Assembly (NCBI GenBank): GCA_905213905.1
Contig: CAJMKD010000018.1
Location: 1-44,418, forward strand
Origin: an uncultured Sutterella sp.
GTDB lineage: Bacteria; Pseudomonadota; Gammaproteobacteria; Burkholderiales; Burkholderiaceae_F
Direction: 5' to 3'
Length of the DNA stretch: 44,418 nucleotides
Each line of letters begins with the position of its first letter. The first letter of the stretch is position 1. Below, piece after piece: positions 9,551 to 17,966 of this stretch. The notes beneath the pieces were generated by a model. That model saw only the letters and a list, made by a program, of their open reading frames with translations. It did not search any database and had not been told where the DNA came from. Made by a program: the position numbers and the translations under genes.

Positions 9551-9860
9551 TTTGAATTCTTCCTGAAGGGAAATAAGAGGGTCTTCGGGCGGGGATGCCG
9601 CGAAGGCCCCTATGATACGAGCCTCGCGCGCCGCGCGCGAGCGCAGAAGGCCGATATCGCCCTTTTTTCAGCCGATTTCGAGCTGATTTCAGCCGCGAGC
9701 CGCATCTTTTTCTACAAAAGCGTCCCCGCCGGCATTGCTTTCGCCAGACGCGGCGTATATTCAGATACGCATGCGTCCGGCCGCCCTGCTCACCCCGAAG
9801 CCGCATTGGCGAAGAAGAACGGCACCCGGTCCGGCGCCCTAGGAACCAAGGAGAAAAACG

Positions 9861-11051
9861 ATGCCGATCGACATTGAGAAGCTTCAGACCGCAACGAAGC
9901 TCGTGCACGCGGGCCGTCACGACAACCCGGACTGGATTTACGTCAATCCGCCGGTGATCCGCGCCTCAACGGTGCTGCACGACTCGGTGGCGGACATGCT
10001 TCATCGCGGCGAATCCGAAGCCCTGATGCGCCCGGACCGGCCGGGCTACGCCACGCACGGCACCGAAACGCACAAAGCCTTCTATCACGCGCTCATGGCG
10101 CTCGAAGGCCCGAACGCCGCCGGCGCCTGGGCTTTCTCGACGGGGCTCGGCGCCTGCACGACGCCCCTCATGGCATTCCTCAAGGCGGGCGACCACGCCC
10201 TCTTCGTCGACTCGATCTACGGCCCGACCCGTGAATTCGCCGAAGAGATCCTGCGCCGCTTCGGCGTCGAGGTGGAATTCTTCCCGCCCGACATCGGCGG
10301 GCGGATCAGCGAGCTCTTTCGCCCCAACACGACGCTCGTCATGATGGAATCCCCGGGCACGCACTCGTTCGAACTCATGGACGTGCCGGCCGTAGCCAAG
10401 GCCTGCCGCGAGCGCGGCATCTGGAGCGCGATCGACAACACCTGGGCGACGCCCCTCTACTTCAAGCCCCTGGATGTCGGCGTCGACATGGTGATTCATG
10501 CGGCGACGAAGTACATTGCCGGCCACTCCGACCTCACGATGGGCGTCGTCATCTGCAACAAGCGCGCCTGGCCCAAGGTCTACCGCACGGTGACGCAATT
10601 CGGCGAATCCGCTTCGCCCGACGACATCTACCTCGCCTTCCGCGGCCTTCACACGATGAAGGTTCGCGTTGAAGCGGCGGCTCGCAACACGCGCGCCGTG
10701 ATCGACTGGCTTCTCACGCGCCCCGAAGTCGAGCGCGTGCTCTATCCTGCGCTCGAGTCGGATCCTTCCTACCCCATCTGGAAGCGCGACTACACAGGCG
10801 CCACAAGCCTCTTTGCCGTGCGCTTCAAGCCCGAATACGAAGGAAAGCTCGACCCCTTCGTCGATGCGCTCGAGCTTTTCGGCCGCGGCTACTCCTGGGG
10901 CGGCTACGAAAGCCTGCTGATTGAAAGCTACGGCAAGCGCGACATTGAAAACGTGCCTTTCGGCCGCATGGTACGCATTGCGATCGGCCTTGAGGATCCG
11001 GCGGATCTCATCGCCGACCTAGAGCGCGGCTTCAAGGCGCTCGCCCGCTGA
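9861..11051 (+). CDS. metC: Cystathionine beta-lyase
   Basis: 396 residues, fold-type I PLP enzyme of the Cys/Met metabolism family. The PLP lysine is Lys217 in HAATKYIAGHSD, the ring-nitrogen Asp is Asp192 in IDNTWATP, and the tight YATHGTET and SWGGYESL segments typical of MetC are present. It converts cystathionine to homocysteine, pyruvate and ammonia in methionine synthesis. Length and motif order match bacterial MetC better than gamma-synthase or gamma-lyase, but family members overlap in activity. AAGGAG lies 9-10 bases before the ATG. It is monocistronic and ends in a bidirectional terminator shared with the tRNA gene. Confidence 0.87.
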   Translation: MPIDIEKLQTATKLVHAGRHDNPDWIYVNPPVIRASTVLHDSVADMLHRGESEALMRPDRPGYATHGTETHKAFYHALMALEGPNAAGAWAFSTGLGACTTPLMAFLKAGDHALFVDSIYGPTREFAEEILRRFGVEVEFFPPDIGGRISELFRPNTTLVMMESPGTHSFELMDVPAVAKACRERGIWSAIDNTWATPLYFKPLDVGVDMVIHAATKYIAGHSDLTMGVVICNKRAWPKVYRTVTQFGESASPDDIYLAFRGLHTMKVRVEAAARNTRAVIDWLLTRPEVERVLYPALESDPSYPIWKRDYTGATSLFAVRFKPEYEGKLDPFVDALELFGRGYSWGGYESLLIESYGKRDIENVPFGRMVRIAIGLEDPADLIADLERGFKALAR

Positions 11052-11074
11052 GAATTCCGAACGCTGAAAAAGAG

Positions 11075-11111
11075 AAAAGCCTCCGCAGTGCGATCACGCT
11101 GCGGAGGCTTT
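11075..11111. terminator. Bidirectional terminator between metC and tRNA-Ile2
   Basis: An inverted repeat AAAGCCTCCGCAG / CTGCGGAGGCTTT encloses a short loop, with A and T runs on either side. It can serve both the plus-strand lyase and the minus-strand tRNA. Confidence 0.8.
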
Positions 11112-11122
11112 GAAATCGGCTC

Positions 11123-11199
11123 TGGTGCGCCCTGCAGGGCTTGAACCTGCGACCAAGCGATTATGAGTCGCCTGCTCTAACCAACTGAGCTAAGGGCGC
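11123..11199 (-). tRNA. tRNA-Ile2 (anticodon CAU, lysidine type)
   Basis: A 77-nt cloverleaf with encoded CCA: acceptor stem GCGCCCT/AGGGCGC, D-arm TAGCTCAGTTGGTTAGAGCA, anticodon stem-loop GCGACTCATAATCGC, T-arm with GGTTCAAGCC. CAU would suggest Met, but the anticodon arm and variable loop (GCGACTCATAATCGC then TTGGTC) match E. coli ileX rather than elongator or initiator tRNA-Met, and there are no three G-C initiator pairs. After TilS converts C34 to lysidine it would read AUA. tRNA identity is high confidence; Ile2 versus Met rests on this similarity. Confidence 0.9.
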
Positions 11200-11211
11200 G
11201 CCGAGGGGTGA

Positions 11212-11217
11212 ATTGTA
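11212..11217 (-). promoter_or_regulatory. -10 element of the tRNA promoter
   Basis: TACAAT on the minus strand lies 12 bases before the mature tRNA 5' end, within TGTACAAT (extended-10-like). No convincing -35 hexamer is found 16-18 bp upstream. Confidence 0.4.
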
Positions 11218-11276
11218 CAGAAAGCGGCGCGGTTCGGGGGCGATTTTCGATCGAAAACGAAAAAAATTTTCAATCG

Positions 11277-11315
11277 AAGGCCTCGCAGCGAATGCCAAGT
11301 CGTCTGCGAGGCCTT
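11277..11315 (-). terminator. Terminator of the DASS transporter gene
   Basis: A perfect 12-bp inverted repeat AAGGCCTCGCAG / CTGCGAGGCCTT lies 37 bp past the transporter stop, followed on the minus strand by a T-rich tract (11259-11270). Confidence 0.8.
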
Positions 11316-11351
11316 GTCTGCCGGGGCTTCTGAAGCCGGCGTCCCTTGGGA

Positions 11352-12905
11352 TCAGCCGCCCGCGATCTTCGTAGAAAGATCGATGAGGCCGTGCCCGAGG
11401 AAGTGGCTGCAGAGCACGCCGATGATGATCGCGATGATGTTGAGCCAGAAGCCCGCACGGACCATTTCGCCGATCTTCAAGCGTCCCGTGCCGAAGACGA
11501 TGGCGTTCGGAGGCGTGCCGACAGGCATCATGAAGGCGGCGGAGGCAGCGAAGACCATCGCAAAGAGCGGCGCCTCGGGGTCGATGCGCAGGCTTTCGGC
11601 CGCTGCGGCGATCACGGGCATCATCGTTGCCGTGAGCGCGGTGTTCGACGTCACTTCAGAAGCGAAGGTGATGAGAGTCGAAATGCCGAACATCATGGCG
11701 AGCTCGCTCGCGCCGGCAAAGACATTGGCCTGCGAGCCGATGAAGTCGGCGAGCCCCGTCTTCTGAATGGCGTCGGCCATCGCAAGGCCGCCGCCGAAGA
11801 GAAGGAGCACGTCCCAGGCGACGACGTCCTTGGCGGAATTCCAGTCGAGCGCATGGATGCCGCGCTTGGCGTCGATCGGAATCATGAAGAGCACGAGCCC
11901 GGCCGTCATCGCGATCGCTTCGTCCGAGAAGGTCTTGAAGGGCATCACGCCGCCCACTTCAATCGCGCGGATGAGAGGGCCGCCCATCCAGAAGACCGCC
12001 GCAAAGAGGAAGACGATGAGCACGGCGCGCTCGCCCTTCGACATGGGGCCGAGCTTTTCGAGCTCGGACTTCACCCAGTCGCGCCCGCCGGGGATGCCCG
12101 GGAGGTTGATGCGGAAAAGGACGCGCGTCAGAAGGAAGTACGTGGCGGGCAGAAGGAGGAGCGTCATCGGCAGCGCCACCTTCATCCAGCTCAGGAACGA
12201 AACCGACGAGCCGTAGGTGTCTTCGACAAAGCGCGCGAAGAGGCCGTTGGGGGGCGAGCCCACGAGCGTGGCGAGGCCGCCGATCGAAGCTGCGTACGCA
12301 ATGGAAAGAAGAACGCAGACTTCAAAGTTGTGCGTGTCCTTTTCCAAGGTGTGCGCCGGCTGCGCGGCACGAACGACGCCCATGACGGCAATGGCGATCG
12401 GCACCATCATCGCGGCCGTGGCGGTGTTGGACACCCAGGCCGAAATCAGCGCCGTCGAAACCATGAGGCCGAGCACCATGCGGTTGGGCTTCGTGCCGAA
12501 GAGCGAAATCGTGAGGAGCGCAATGCGCCGGTCGAGGTGCCAGCGGTGCACGCCCGCGGCAATGAGGAAGCCGCCCAGGAAGAGGAAGATCGTCCCGGAA
12601 GCGTAGTGCTTCATGGTGTTGCCGGGCGAGGCGACTTCAAGAAGCGGAAAGAGCACGATCGGCAGCATTGCCGTCACGGCGATCGGGAGCGCTTCGGTGA
12701 ACCACCAGAACGCCATCAGCGTCGTCACGGCCGCGCAGGCGCGCGCCGCGTTCGTAAAGGGGACTTCCGCGCCCGAGACGTTCACGAAGGCGTCAGGCAG
12801 AAGAAAGTACACCGCGAGCGCAAGCAGCGGTCCGACAATGAAGGCCCAGACTTTCGACGCATTGGGTACGGCATCGATTTCGAGCGTGGATTTGTGGAGG
12901 GGCAT
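11352..12905 (-). CDS. SLC13/DASS family anion (dicarboxylate) transporter
   Basis: 517 residues from the ATG at 12905, with AAAGGAG before it; an upstream start at 12971 is less likely. About 11-12 hydrophobic segments. Both signature SNT repeats are visible: WVSNTATAAMMVPI in the first half and EVTSNTALTATMMPV in the second, with GTPPN segments (GSPPNG, GTPPNA) after each, which form the Na+ and carboxylate sites in VcINDY-type transporters. It is expected to move C4-dicarboxylates or similar anions across the inner membrane with Na+. That suits an organism that respires organic acids via exported flavoproteins, though a functional link is an inference. A 20-bp palindrome upstream may be its operator. 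Confidence 0.87.
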   Translation of the reverse strand: MPLHKSTLEIDAVPNASKVWAFIVGPLLALAVYFLLPDAFVNVSGAEVPFTNAARACAAVTTLMAFWWFTEALPIAVTAMLPIVLFPLLEVASPGNTMKHYASGTIFLFLGGFLIAAGVHRWHLDRRIALLTISLFGTKPNRMVLGLMVSTALISAWVSNTATAAMMVPIAIAVMGVVRAAQPAHTLEKDTHNFEVCVLLSIAYAASIGGLATLVGSPPNGLFARFVEDTYGSSVSFLSWMKVALPMTLLLLPATYFLLTRVLFRINLPGIPGGRDWVKSELEKLGPMSKGERAVLIVFLFAAVFWMGGPLIRAIEVGGVMPFKTFSDEAIAMTAGLVLFMIPIDAKRGIHALDWNSAKDVVAWDVLLLFGGGLAMADAIQKTGLADFIGSQANVFAGASELAMMFGISTLITFASEVTSNTALTATMMPVIAAAAESLRIDPEAPLFAMVFAASAAFMMPVGTPPNAIVFGTGRLKIGEMVRAGFWLNIIAIIIGVLCSHFLGHGLIDLSTKIAGG

Positions 12906-12930
12906 AAGGTCTCTCCTTTTGAAGAATGTC

Positions 12931-12950
12931 AAAGAGAGGGATCTCTCTTT
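12931..12950. promoter_or_regulatory. 20-bp palindrome upstream of the DASS transporter
   Basis: AAAGAGAG and CTCTCTTT arms of 8 bp separated by 4 bp, 26 bp before the transporter start, overlapping the expected promoter/leader. It could be a repressor operator or a leader hairpin. Confidence 0.45.
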
Positions 12951-13432
12951 ACGTTTCTTTGAAGAGTACATGAAAACGCGTCCGCCATGCGGGCGAAAAC
13001 ACGTGAAAACATCTCCTAATAAACGAGATAAGCCGAATTACCGAGTACTTGAGGAGAAGATGCGCGCAGAAAGCGTCAGTTCAGGACTGCGCCAGGCGCT
13101 TCAGGCGCCCCGCTCGCGGGGGCTCGCATCACCCAGGGCGCCAGCCGCGAGCCCGGGCGCGCAGGGCGCGAATGCCAGGGAAGTCCGGCCAACCCCCAAA
13201 GGCGCCCTTTCGCTTGCAAGTCCCCGCGTAATAAAAAGACCAATTCTCACGCGGCCGAGGCGCATTTAAAATTGTTTTCAGAAACTGAATACGCGCTCTG
13301 CCGCAGGCCTTTTCCTCGGATTTCCGGGATCTTTTCCCTGGAAAGAAAGACCAGCGGACGGCGTGCGCCGAAAAAAGAAAAACTTCACCCGCGGCTTGCG
13401 CGCACCTCGCGCGAGGCGCACGGGGGCTCTGC
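12951..13432. other. Intergenic region between DASS transporter and TRIC-like channel
   Basis: No gene is supported. The region is GC-rich with short inverted repeats near 13085-13140, then an AT-rich segment at 13225-13280 that could hold the promoter for the channel gene. No hexamer pair with a proper spacer was identified. Confidence 0.4.
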
Positions 13433-14071
13433 ATGATCAGCACCGTATTCCTTTCGGAAATCGCCGACGCGATCGGCATGGTGGGTTTTGCCGTGGCAGG
13501 ACTCTTTGCCGTTCGCGGCCGCAAGGTCGACCCGGTAGGCGTCTTCTTCGCGGTCTTTGTCACCGCCTTCGGCGGCGGGATCGTGCGCGATCTGCTCCTG
13601 GACTTCCGGCCCTTCTATTGGACGACGCACACGCACTGGATCTGGTTCTGCCTGGCGATCACCATTCTGAAGCCCTACATCGTGCGGCTCCTCTCGGGGA
13701 AGTTCGAAAGCTTCATCGTGCAGCTCGCCGACGCGGTTGGTCTGAGCTTCTTTGCCGTTTCGAGCTGCTCGCGCGCGCTCGAAGCAGGCGCCGCGCCGAT
13801 CGTCGCCGTGCTGATCGGCGTTGCAACGGGCGTCTTCGGCGGGATGCTGCGCGACGTCTTCACGGGGAAGGTGCCGGCGGTCGTCTCCGACACGAATCCC
13901 TACGCGAGCCTTGCCTTTGCGGGCTCGTGGGTCTTCTACATCATGACGCGCTGGCTCGACATGCCCGTGTCGATCTCGGGCGTCGTCTGCGTCCTCGGCA
14001 TCATCATCGTGCGCATGGCCTGCTACTTGGGGCTGCCGCTTCGGATCCGGTACAAGAAGTCCGATGAATGA
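13433..14071 (+). CDS. TRIC/UPF0126 family membrane channel (YicG-like)
   Basis: 212 residues with about seven hydrophobic segments arranged as two repeats, each with a Gly-rich turn followed by RD: FGGGIVRDLLLD in the first and FGGMLRDVFTG in the second. That is the hallmark of bacterial trimeric intracellular cation channel homologues. It sits in the inner membrane and probably conducts monovalent cations or a small metabolite; the physiological substrate is not established for bacterial members. Length is normal. No strong Shine-Dalgarno is seen before the ATG. It ends in a perfect GC-rich hairpin shared with the convergent gene. Confidence 0.85.
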   Translation: MISTVFLSEIADAIGMVGFAVAGLFAVRGRKVDPVGVFFAVFVTAFGGGIVRDLLLDFRPFYWTTHTHWIWFCLAITILKPYIVRLLSGKFESFIVQLADAVGLSFFAVSSCSRALEAGAAPIVAVLIGVATGVFGGMLRDVFTGKVPAVVSDTNPYASLAFAGSWVFYIMTRWLDMPVSISGVVCVLGIIIVRMACYLGLPLRIRYKKSDE

Positions 14072-14105
14072 CGCCGGCCGAACAAGGCGCCGCCATTGAA
14101 CGAAA

Positions 14106-14139
14106 GCGCCGCAGGCGATGCAAATCTCGCCTGCGGCGC
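14106..14139. terminator. Perfect 13-bp hairpin between convergent genes
   Basis: GCGCCGCAGGCGA and TCGCCTGCGGCGC pair exactly around an 8-nt loop, between the convergent channel and secreted-protein genes. There is no long T-run, so it is a weak or Rho-assisted terminator. Confidence 0.6.
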
Positions 14140-14193
14140 ATCATTGGCTGCTATTGCCAGCCGCTACTCAGGGCGCAAGCCCCATGCGCTGCA

Positions 14194-14634
14194 TCAGTCG
14201 CGGCGGTCGCGCCGGTCGTCACGGCGGTCATTCCTGCGGTCGTCCCGCTTGTCGCTGCGCTTGTCATCCCGGCGGTTGTCTCGCTTGTCGCCGCGCTTCT
14301 CATCGCGCTTCTCGCTGCGGCGGTCGTCCTTCTTCGCGGACTTGCGCCCGCGCTGCGAACGCCAGTCGCGGCCGGATTTCTCTTCGTTGTAGCGCCAGCG
14401 AAGCTCCTTCTGCCACTCGTCGCGCGTGTAGCGCTTGCCGTCCTCGCGGTCGTAGTAGTACTTGCCGTCCCAGCGGCCTTCATTGCGGTTCTTCTCGAAC
14501 CATTCGCGCTCCTTCTTGTCCTTGATGCCCTGAAGGATGCCGCCGAAAATGCTGCTGTCGTCGGCAGCCTGGCTCACGGCAGGAAAGATCGCGGCAGCAG
14601 CCGCAGCGGCAATGAACGCTCTTCTGTTCAACAC
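14194..14634 (-). CDS. Exported protein with Arg/Asp/Lys-repeat tail
   Basis: About 146 residues. AAAGGAGG precedes GTG 14634 by 5 bases and an adjacent TTG at 14631 by 8, so either may start it. The N-terminus (NRRAFIAAAAAAAIFPAVSQA) is an export signal with a twin-Arg-like RR. The mature protein starts ADDSS and contains a Tyr/Trp-rich part (GRWDGKYYYDREDGKRYTRDEW), then roughly 45 residues made almost only of R, D, K with S, E, G and N in repeating DDRR/DKRD units. A mixed-charge tail of this kind is likely disordered and may bind polyanions or the cell surface. No known family is recognised. The ORF is real by signal, start site and terminator; function is unknown. Confidence 0.7.
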   Translation of the reverse strand: MLNRRAFIAAAAAAAIFPAVSQAADDSSIFGGILQGIKDKKEREWFEKNRNEGRWDGKYYYDREDGKRYTRDEWQKELRWRYNEEKSGRDWRSQRGRKSAKKDDRRSEKRDEKRGDKRDNRRDDKRSDKRDDRRNDRRDDRRDRRD

Positions 14635-15016
14635 GGAAACCTCCTTTCTTCGCACAAGCGAAGCGAATCTCGGTCGCCCGGGGAACGCGGGAATGAGCCG
14701 CAATGCCCTTCTCGCCCGGGCGCATCCCTTGAGATCATCATATGACGCGCGTTTTCAGGCCGAAAGAGAACAAATGCGCTATTTTCCGAAATTTGCCGAT
14801 CTTTGCAGTTCTTTGCGCTTGGCGCCCGCTTGGCGGGCGGATGCCGGGAGCCCCTGCGGCATCATCCTCGCAAATCCCGCCGCCCGAGGCCCCAAAAAGT
14901 GCGGCGCCTGTGATAGCTTTTTCCTCGCACTTGAAATCTGGCGCCGCCCGTGCGCTTCGCGCACGGGCCGCGGCGCACCCGGACCCTCAAAAGAAATTCC
15001 AGAAGGAGTTGTTCCG

Positions 15017-17131
15017 ATGTCCTTTGCGAGCATTATGAAGCCCAAATCCGTTGCCGTCGTCGGCGCATCCACGCGCGCGCACACGATCGGCTCGGACCTG
15101 ATGAAGCGTCTCGTCGAATACGGCTTCACGGGCGCGATTTATCCCGTCAACCCCAAGGGCGGCGAAATGCTCGGCCTCAAGGTGACGCCGACCGTTGGCG
15201 ATCTTCACGACGGGATCGACCTTGCCGTCATCATCGTCAACGCGCAGCGCGTTCTCGAGACGGTCGACGCCTGCGCCCGCCGCGGCATCAAGGGCCTCGT
15301 CGTCATCTCCGCGGGCTTCAAGGAAACGGGCGCGGAAGGCCGCGCCCTCGAGGAAGCGCTCCTTGAGCGCGTGCGCCGCTACGGCATGCGCATGGTCGGC
15401 CCGAACTGCCTCGGCGTCGTCAACACGCACCCCGACTACCGGCTCGACGCATGCTTTGCGGAAAGCCTCCCAGAGCGCGGCGACATCGGCTTCGTTTCGC
15501 AGTCGGGCGCGCTCGGCGGCGGCATTCTCAACATTCTGAAGGACCTCAACCTCGGCTTCGCGCTGTTTGTCTCGATCGGCTACCATGCCGACGTCAACGC
15601 CGAAACGGCGCTTGAAAACTGGGAAGACGACGAGGACGTGAAGCAGATTCTGCTTTACATGGAATCGATCGCGAATCCGGCGAACTTCCGCCGGCTCGCC
15701 TCGCGCATCTCGAAGAAGAAGCCGATTCTCGCCCTCAAGGCCGGGCGCAGCGCCGCGGGCGCGAGCGCCGCGAGCTCGCACACCGGGTCGCTCGCGGGCG
15801 CAGCCCGCGCGGCCGCCGCGCTTCTGAAGCAGTCGGGCGTCATCCGCGAGCTCGGGCTTCGCGAGCTCTTCTCGACGGCGAAGGTCTTCGCCAACTGCCC
15901 GATTCCGAAGGGCGACCGCGTCGCGATCGTCACCAATTCGGGCGGCCCCGGCATCATGGCAACCGACGCCGTCTGCGCGCACGGGATGCGCATCGCCGAG
16001 CTCTCCGAAGAAACGAAGGCGAAGCTTCGCAGCTTCCTGCCGGCTGCCGCTTCCGTCAAGAACCCCGTCGACATGATCGCCTCCGCGCCGCTCGAGCACT
16101 ATCGGCAGACCGTTGAAACGGTGCTCGCGGATCCGGGGGTCGACATGGTGATGGTGATTTACCTCCCCTTCCTCGGGCTTGCCGACACGGACGTCGCCGA
16201 CGCGCTCATGGCGATCAAGGCCGCGCACCCCGAGAAGCCCATGGTCGGCGTCTTCATGACGACGAACCGCTTCTTTGCCGAGCTTGCCGAGAAGAAAGTC
16301 ACGGTGCCCTTCTACATGTACGCCGAAGAGGCGGTCGACGCGCTCTCGCGCCTTGACATGCAGCGCCGCTGGATCGAGCGCCCCGAAGGAAAGCTTCCCG
16401 CCTTTGCGGTCGATCGCGAGCGCGCCGCCGCGATCTTCCGCACGGCGGCCGGCGAAGGCCGCAAAGAGCTCACGACGCGCGAATCGCTCGAGGTGCTCGA
16501 CGCCTACGGCGTTCGCATCTGCCGCAGCGGCATGGCGAAGACGGTCGACGAGGCGGTTGAAATCGCCGAGCGCATCGGCTTCCCGGTCGTCATGAAGATG
16601 ACCTCGAAGACCACCTCCCACAAGACCGACGTGGGCGGCGTGCGCGTCGGCATCCGCTCGGCCGAGGCGCTTCGCCGCGAATATGCGGACCTCGTTGCGA
16701 AGCTCGAAGAAAAGGGGCTTCTCGACGGGCTCGAAGGCGTTCTCATTCAGGAAATGGTCGAAGGCAAGCGCGAAATGGTCTGCGGCATCGCCACCGACCC
16801 GCAGTACGGCCCGATGGTGATGTTCGGCTTGGGCGGCGTCTTCGTTGAAGTGCTCAAGGACGTCGTCTTCCGCCTTGCGCCCTTGACCGACGTCGACGCC
16901 GAAGAAATGGTGAAGAGCGTCAAGGCCTACAAGCTTCTCGAAGGCGCCCGCGGCACGACGCCCGCGCAAATCCCGCTCGTCGAGGAGACGCTCCTTCGCA
17001 TCTCGCAGCTTGTGGCGGACTTCCCCGCCGTGAAGGAGCTCGACATCAATCCGCTCATGATTTCGGAAAAGACGGGCGAACCGATCGCAGTCGACGGCCG
17101 CATCGAAATTGATGCGGCGAAGCTCGGCTGA
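15017..17131 (+). CDS. ADP-forming acyl-CoA synthetase (acetate-CoA ligase type)
   Basis: 704 residues from the ATG at 15017, with AGAAGGAG 9 bases upstream; the open frame runs further back without support. Domain order: CoA-binding Rossmann domain (SVAVVGAS near the start), succinyl-CoA-synthetase-like domains with SQSGALGGGI and the phosphorylatable His255 in SSHTGSLAG, then a C-terminal ATP-grasp domain (PVVMKMTSKTTSHKTDVGGV, VLIQEMVEGKREM, FGLGGVFVEVLKDV). This fused alpha-beta layout is that of ACD/AcdAB-type enzymes. It interconverts acyl-CoA + ADP + Pi with the acid + ATP, giving substrate-level ATP in anaerobes. No GNAT domain is fused, unlike Pat. The acyl group is not determinable here. 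Confidence 0.88.
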   Translation: MSFASIMKPKSVAVVGASTRAHTIGSDLMKRLVEYGFTGAIYPVNPKGGEMLGLKVTPTVGDLHDGIDLAVIIVNAQRVLETVDACARRGIKGLVVISAGFKETGAEGRALEEALLERVRRYGMRMVGPNCLGVVNTHPDYRLDACFAESLPERGDIGFVSQSGALGGGILNILKDLNLGFALFVSIGYHADVNAETALENWEDDEDVKQILLYMESIANPANFRRLASRISKKKPILALKAGRSAAGASAASSHTGSLAGAARAAAALLKQSGVIRELGLRELFSTAKVFANCPIPKGDRVAIVTNSGGPGIMATDAVCAHGMRIAELSEETKAKLRSFLPAAASVKNPVDMIASAPLEHYRQTVETVLADPGVDMVMVIYLPFLGLADTDVADALMAIKAAHPEKPMVGVFMTTNRFFAELAEKKVTVPFYMYAEEAVDALSRLDMQRRWIERPEGKLPAFAVDRERAAAIFRTAAGEGRKELTTRESLEVLDAYGVRICRSGMAKTVDEAVEIAERIGFPVVMKMTSKTTSHKTDVGGVRVGIRSAEALRREYADLVAKLEEKGLLDGLEGVLIQEMVEGKREMVCGIATDPQYGPMVMFGLGGVFVEVLKDVVFRLAPLTDVDAEEMVKSVKAYKLLEGARGTTPAQIPLVEETLLRISQLVADFPAVKELDINPLMISEKTGEPIAVDGRIEIDAAKLG

Positions 17132-17218
17132 TTCCGGAAAAGCTCGACCAAGCGCGCGCATTCGCGCCCTGCGCCCCCTTCGGGCGCCGGGCGCGGCTCT
17201 CCGCAGGTCCTTCCCGCC

Positions 17219-17842
17219 ATGTTTGATCCTGAACGCTTTCAGCTTTACGATGCCCGCCGCACGCTGATGCTCGCCGTCGCGCCGCTATCGCGCGAAGAGG
17301 CGCTCTCGACGCTTCCGGGCGAATTCGTCGTCGCCGACCGGCTCCTCGCCAAGCGCCTTGGCATTGAGCCCGTGCCCGAAGACGTGATGGCCGCACGCGC
17401 GGCCGAATTTGCCGCGCTTCCCGAAGACCGCATCCTGCGCCTCTGGGTGAATCCGGTTCTCAACGCCGACGGCTGCGACGTCTTCGTTTCGCCGCCGGAT
17501 GCGCTCCCCGATGTCGGGGGCGCCCCGGATTGGGGGCTCGCGAGCGCGGGCTTTCTCCTGGCCGACATCGAGGCGCTTTCCGAATGGATCCGCACCACCT
17601 ACGGCGTGGAAACGCCCGAAGAAATCCGGGAGTCCCTCTCGCGCTTCCTTTCGCGCGACCTCGAACGGATGGTGCGCGCCGTTGAGCTCGTCGACCTGGC
17701 GGCGGACGCCGTTCTCATGAAGTGGCCCGTTCTTCACGAGAATCCCCTTCGCGCCATCCGCGCCGCTACGGAAAGCTATCCGGAAGTGCGCTACGAGGAG
17801 GCCGACTTCGAATTTCGGCTTCGGCAGGACGCTGCAGAGTGA
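17219..17842 (+). CDS. Conserved hypothetical acidic protein
   Basis: 207 residues, soluble, Ala/Glu/Arg-rich, no signal peptide or membrane segment. Not recognised as a known family. Predicted mainly helical, with a central stretch LRLWVNPVLNADGCDVFVSPPD that looks like two strands and a loop. It begins 87 bp after the acyl-CoA synthetase stop and may be co-transcribed with it; a strong terminator follows immediately. No clear Shine-Dalgarno is seen, though the codon pattern matches the neighbours. Function unknown. Confidence 0.65.
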   Translation: MFDPERFQLYDARRTLMLAVAPLSREEALSTLPGEFVVADRLLAKRLGIEPVPEDVMAARAAEFAALPEDRILRLWVNPVLNADGCDVFVSPPDALPDVGGAPDWGLASAGFLLADIEALSEWIRTTYGVETPEEIRESLSRFLSRDLERMVRAVELVDLAADAVLMKWPVLHENPLRAIRAATESYPEVRYEEADFEFRLRQDAAE

Positions 17843-17861
17843 AGGGAGCGGACGCCATCAG

Positions 17862-17907
17862 AAAAAATCCCGCGATCGGCTCCTTTTGCCGAAGCGGGAT
17901 TTTTTTT
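17862..17907. terminator. Strong bidirectional intrinsic terminator
   Basis: AAAAAATCCCGC and GCGGGATTTTTTTT form a stem flanked by A- and T-runs. It lies between the plus-strand hypothetical gene and the minus-strand aminotransferase and can stop both. Confidence 0.92.
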
Positions 17908-17966
17908 CGCCTTGCGGGCGGCGGACGCAGGCGTGAAAGCCCGTCCGCCCAAGCCCCTTTCAAGGA

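Noticed and set aside
11123..11199. Annotating the CAU tRNA as elongator or initiator tRNA-Met.
   Set aside because: The anticodon stem-loop and variable loop match the Ile2 (ileX) type, and the initiator-type G-C pairs are absent.
6976..17161. Very long antisense frames, such as those opposite the flavoprotein, DASS transporter and acyl-CoA synthetase genes.
   Set aside because: These are shadow frames produced by high third-position GC. They have no start sites or recognisable domains, while the opposite strand encodes clear families.
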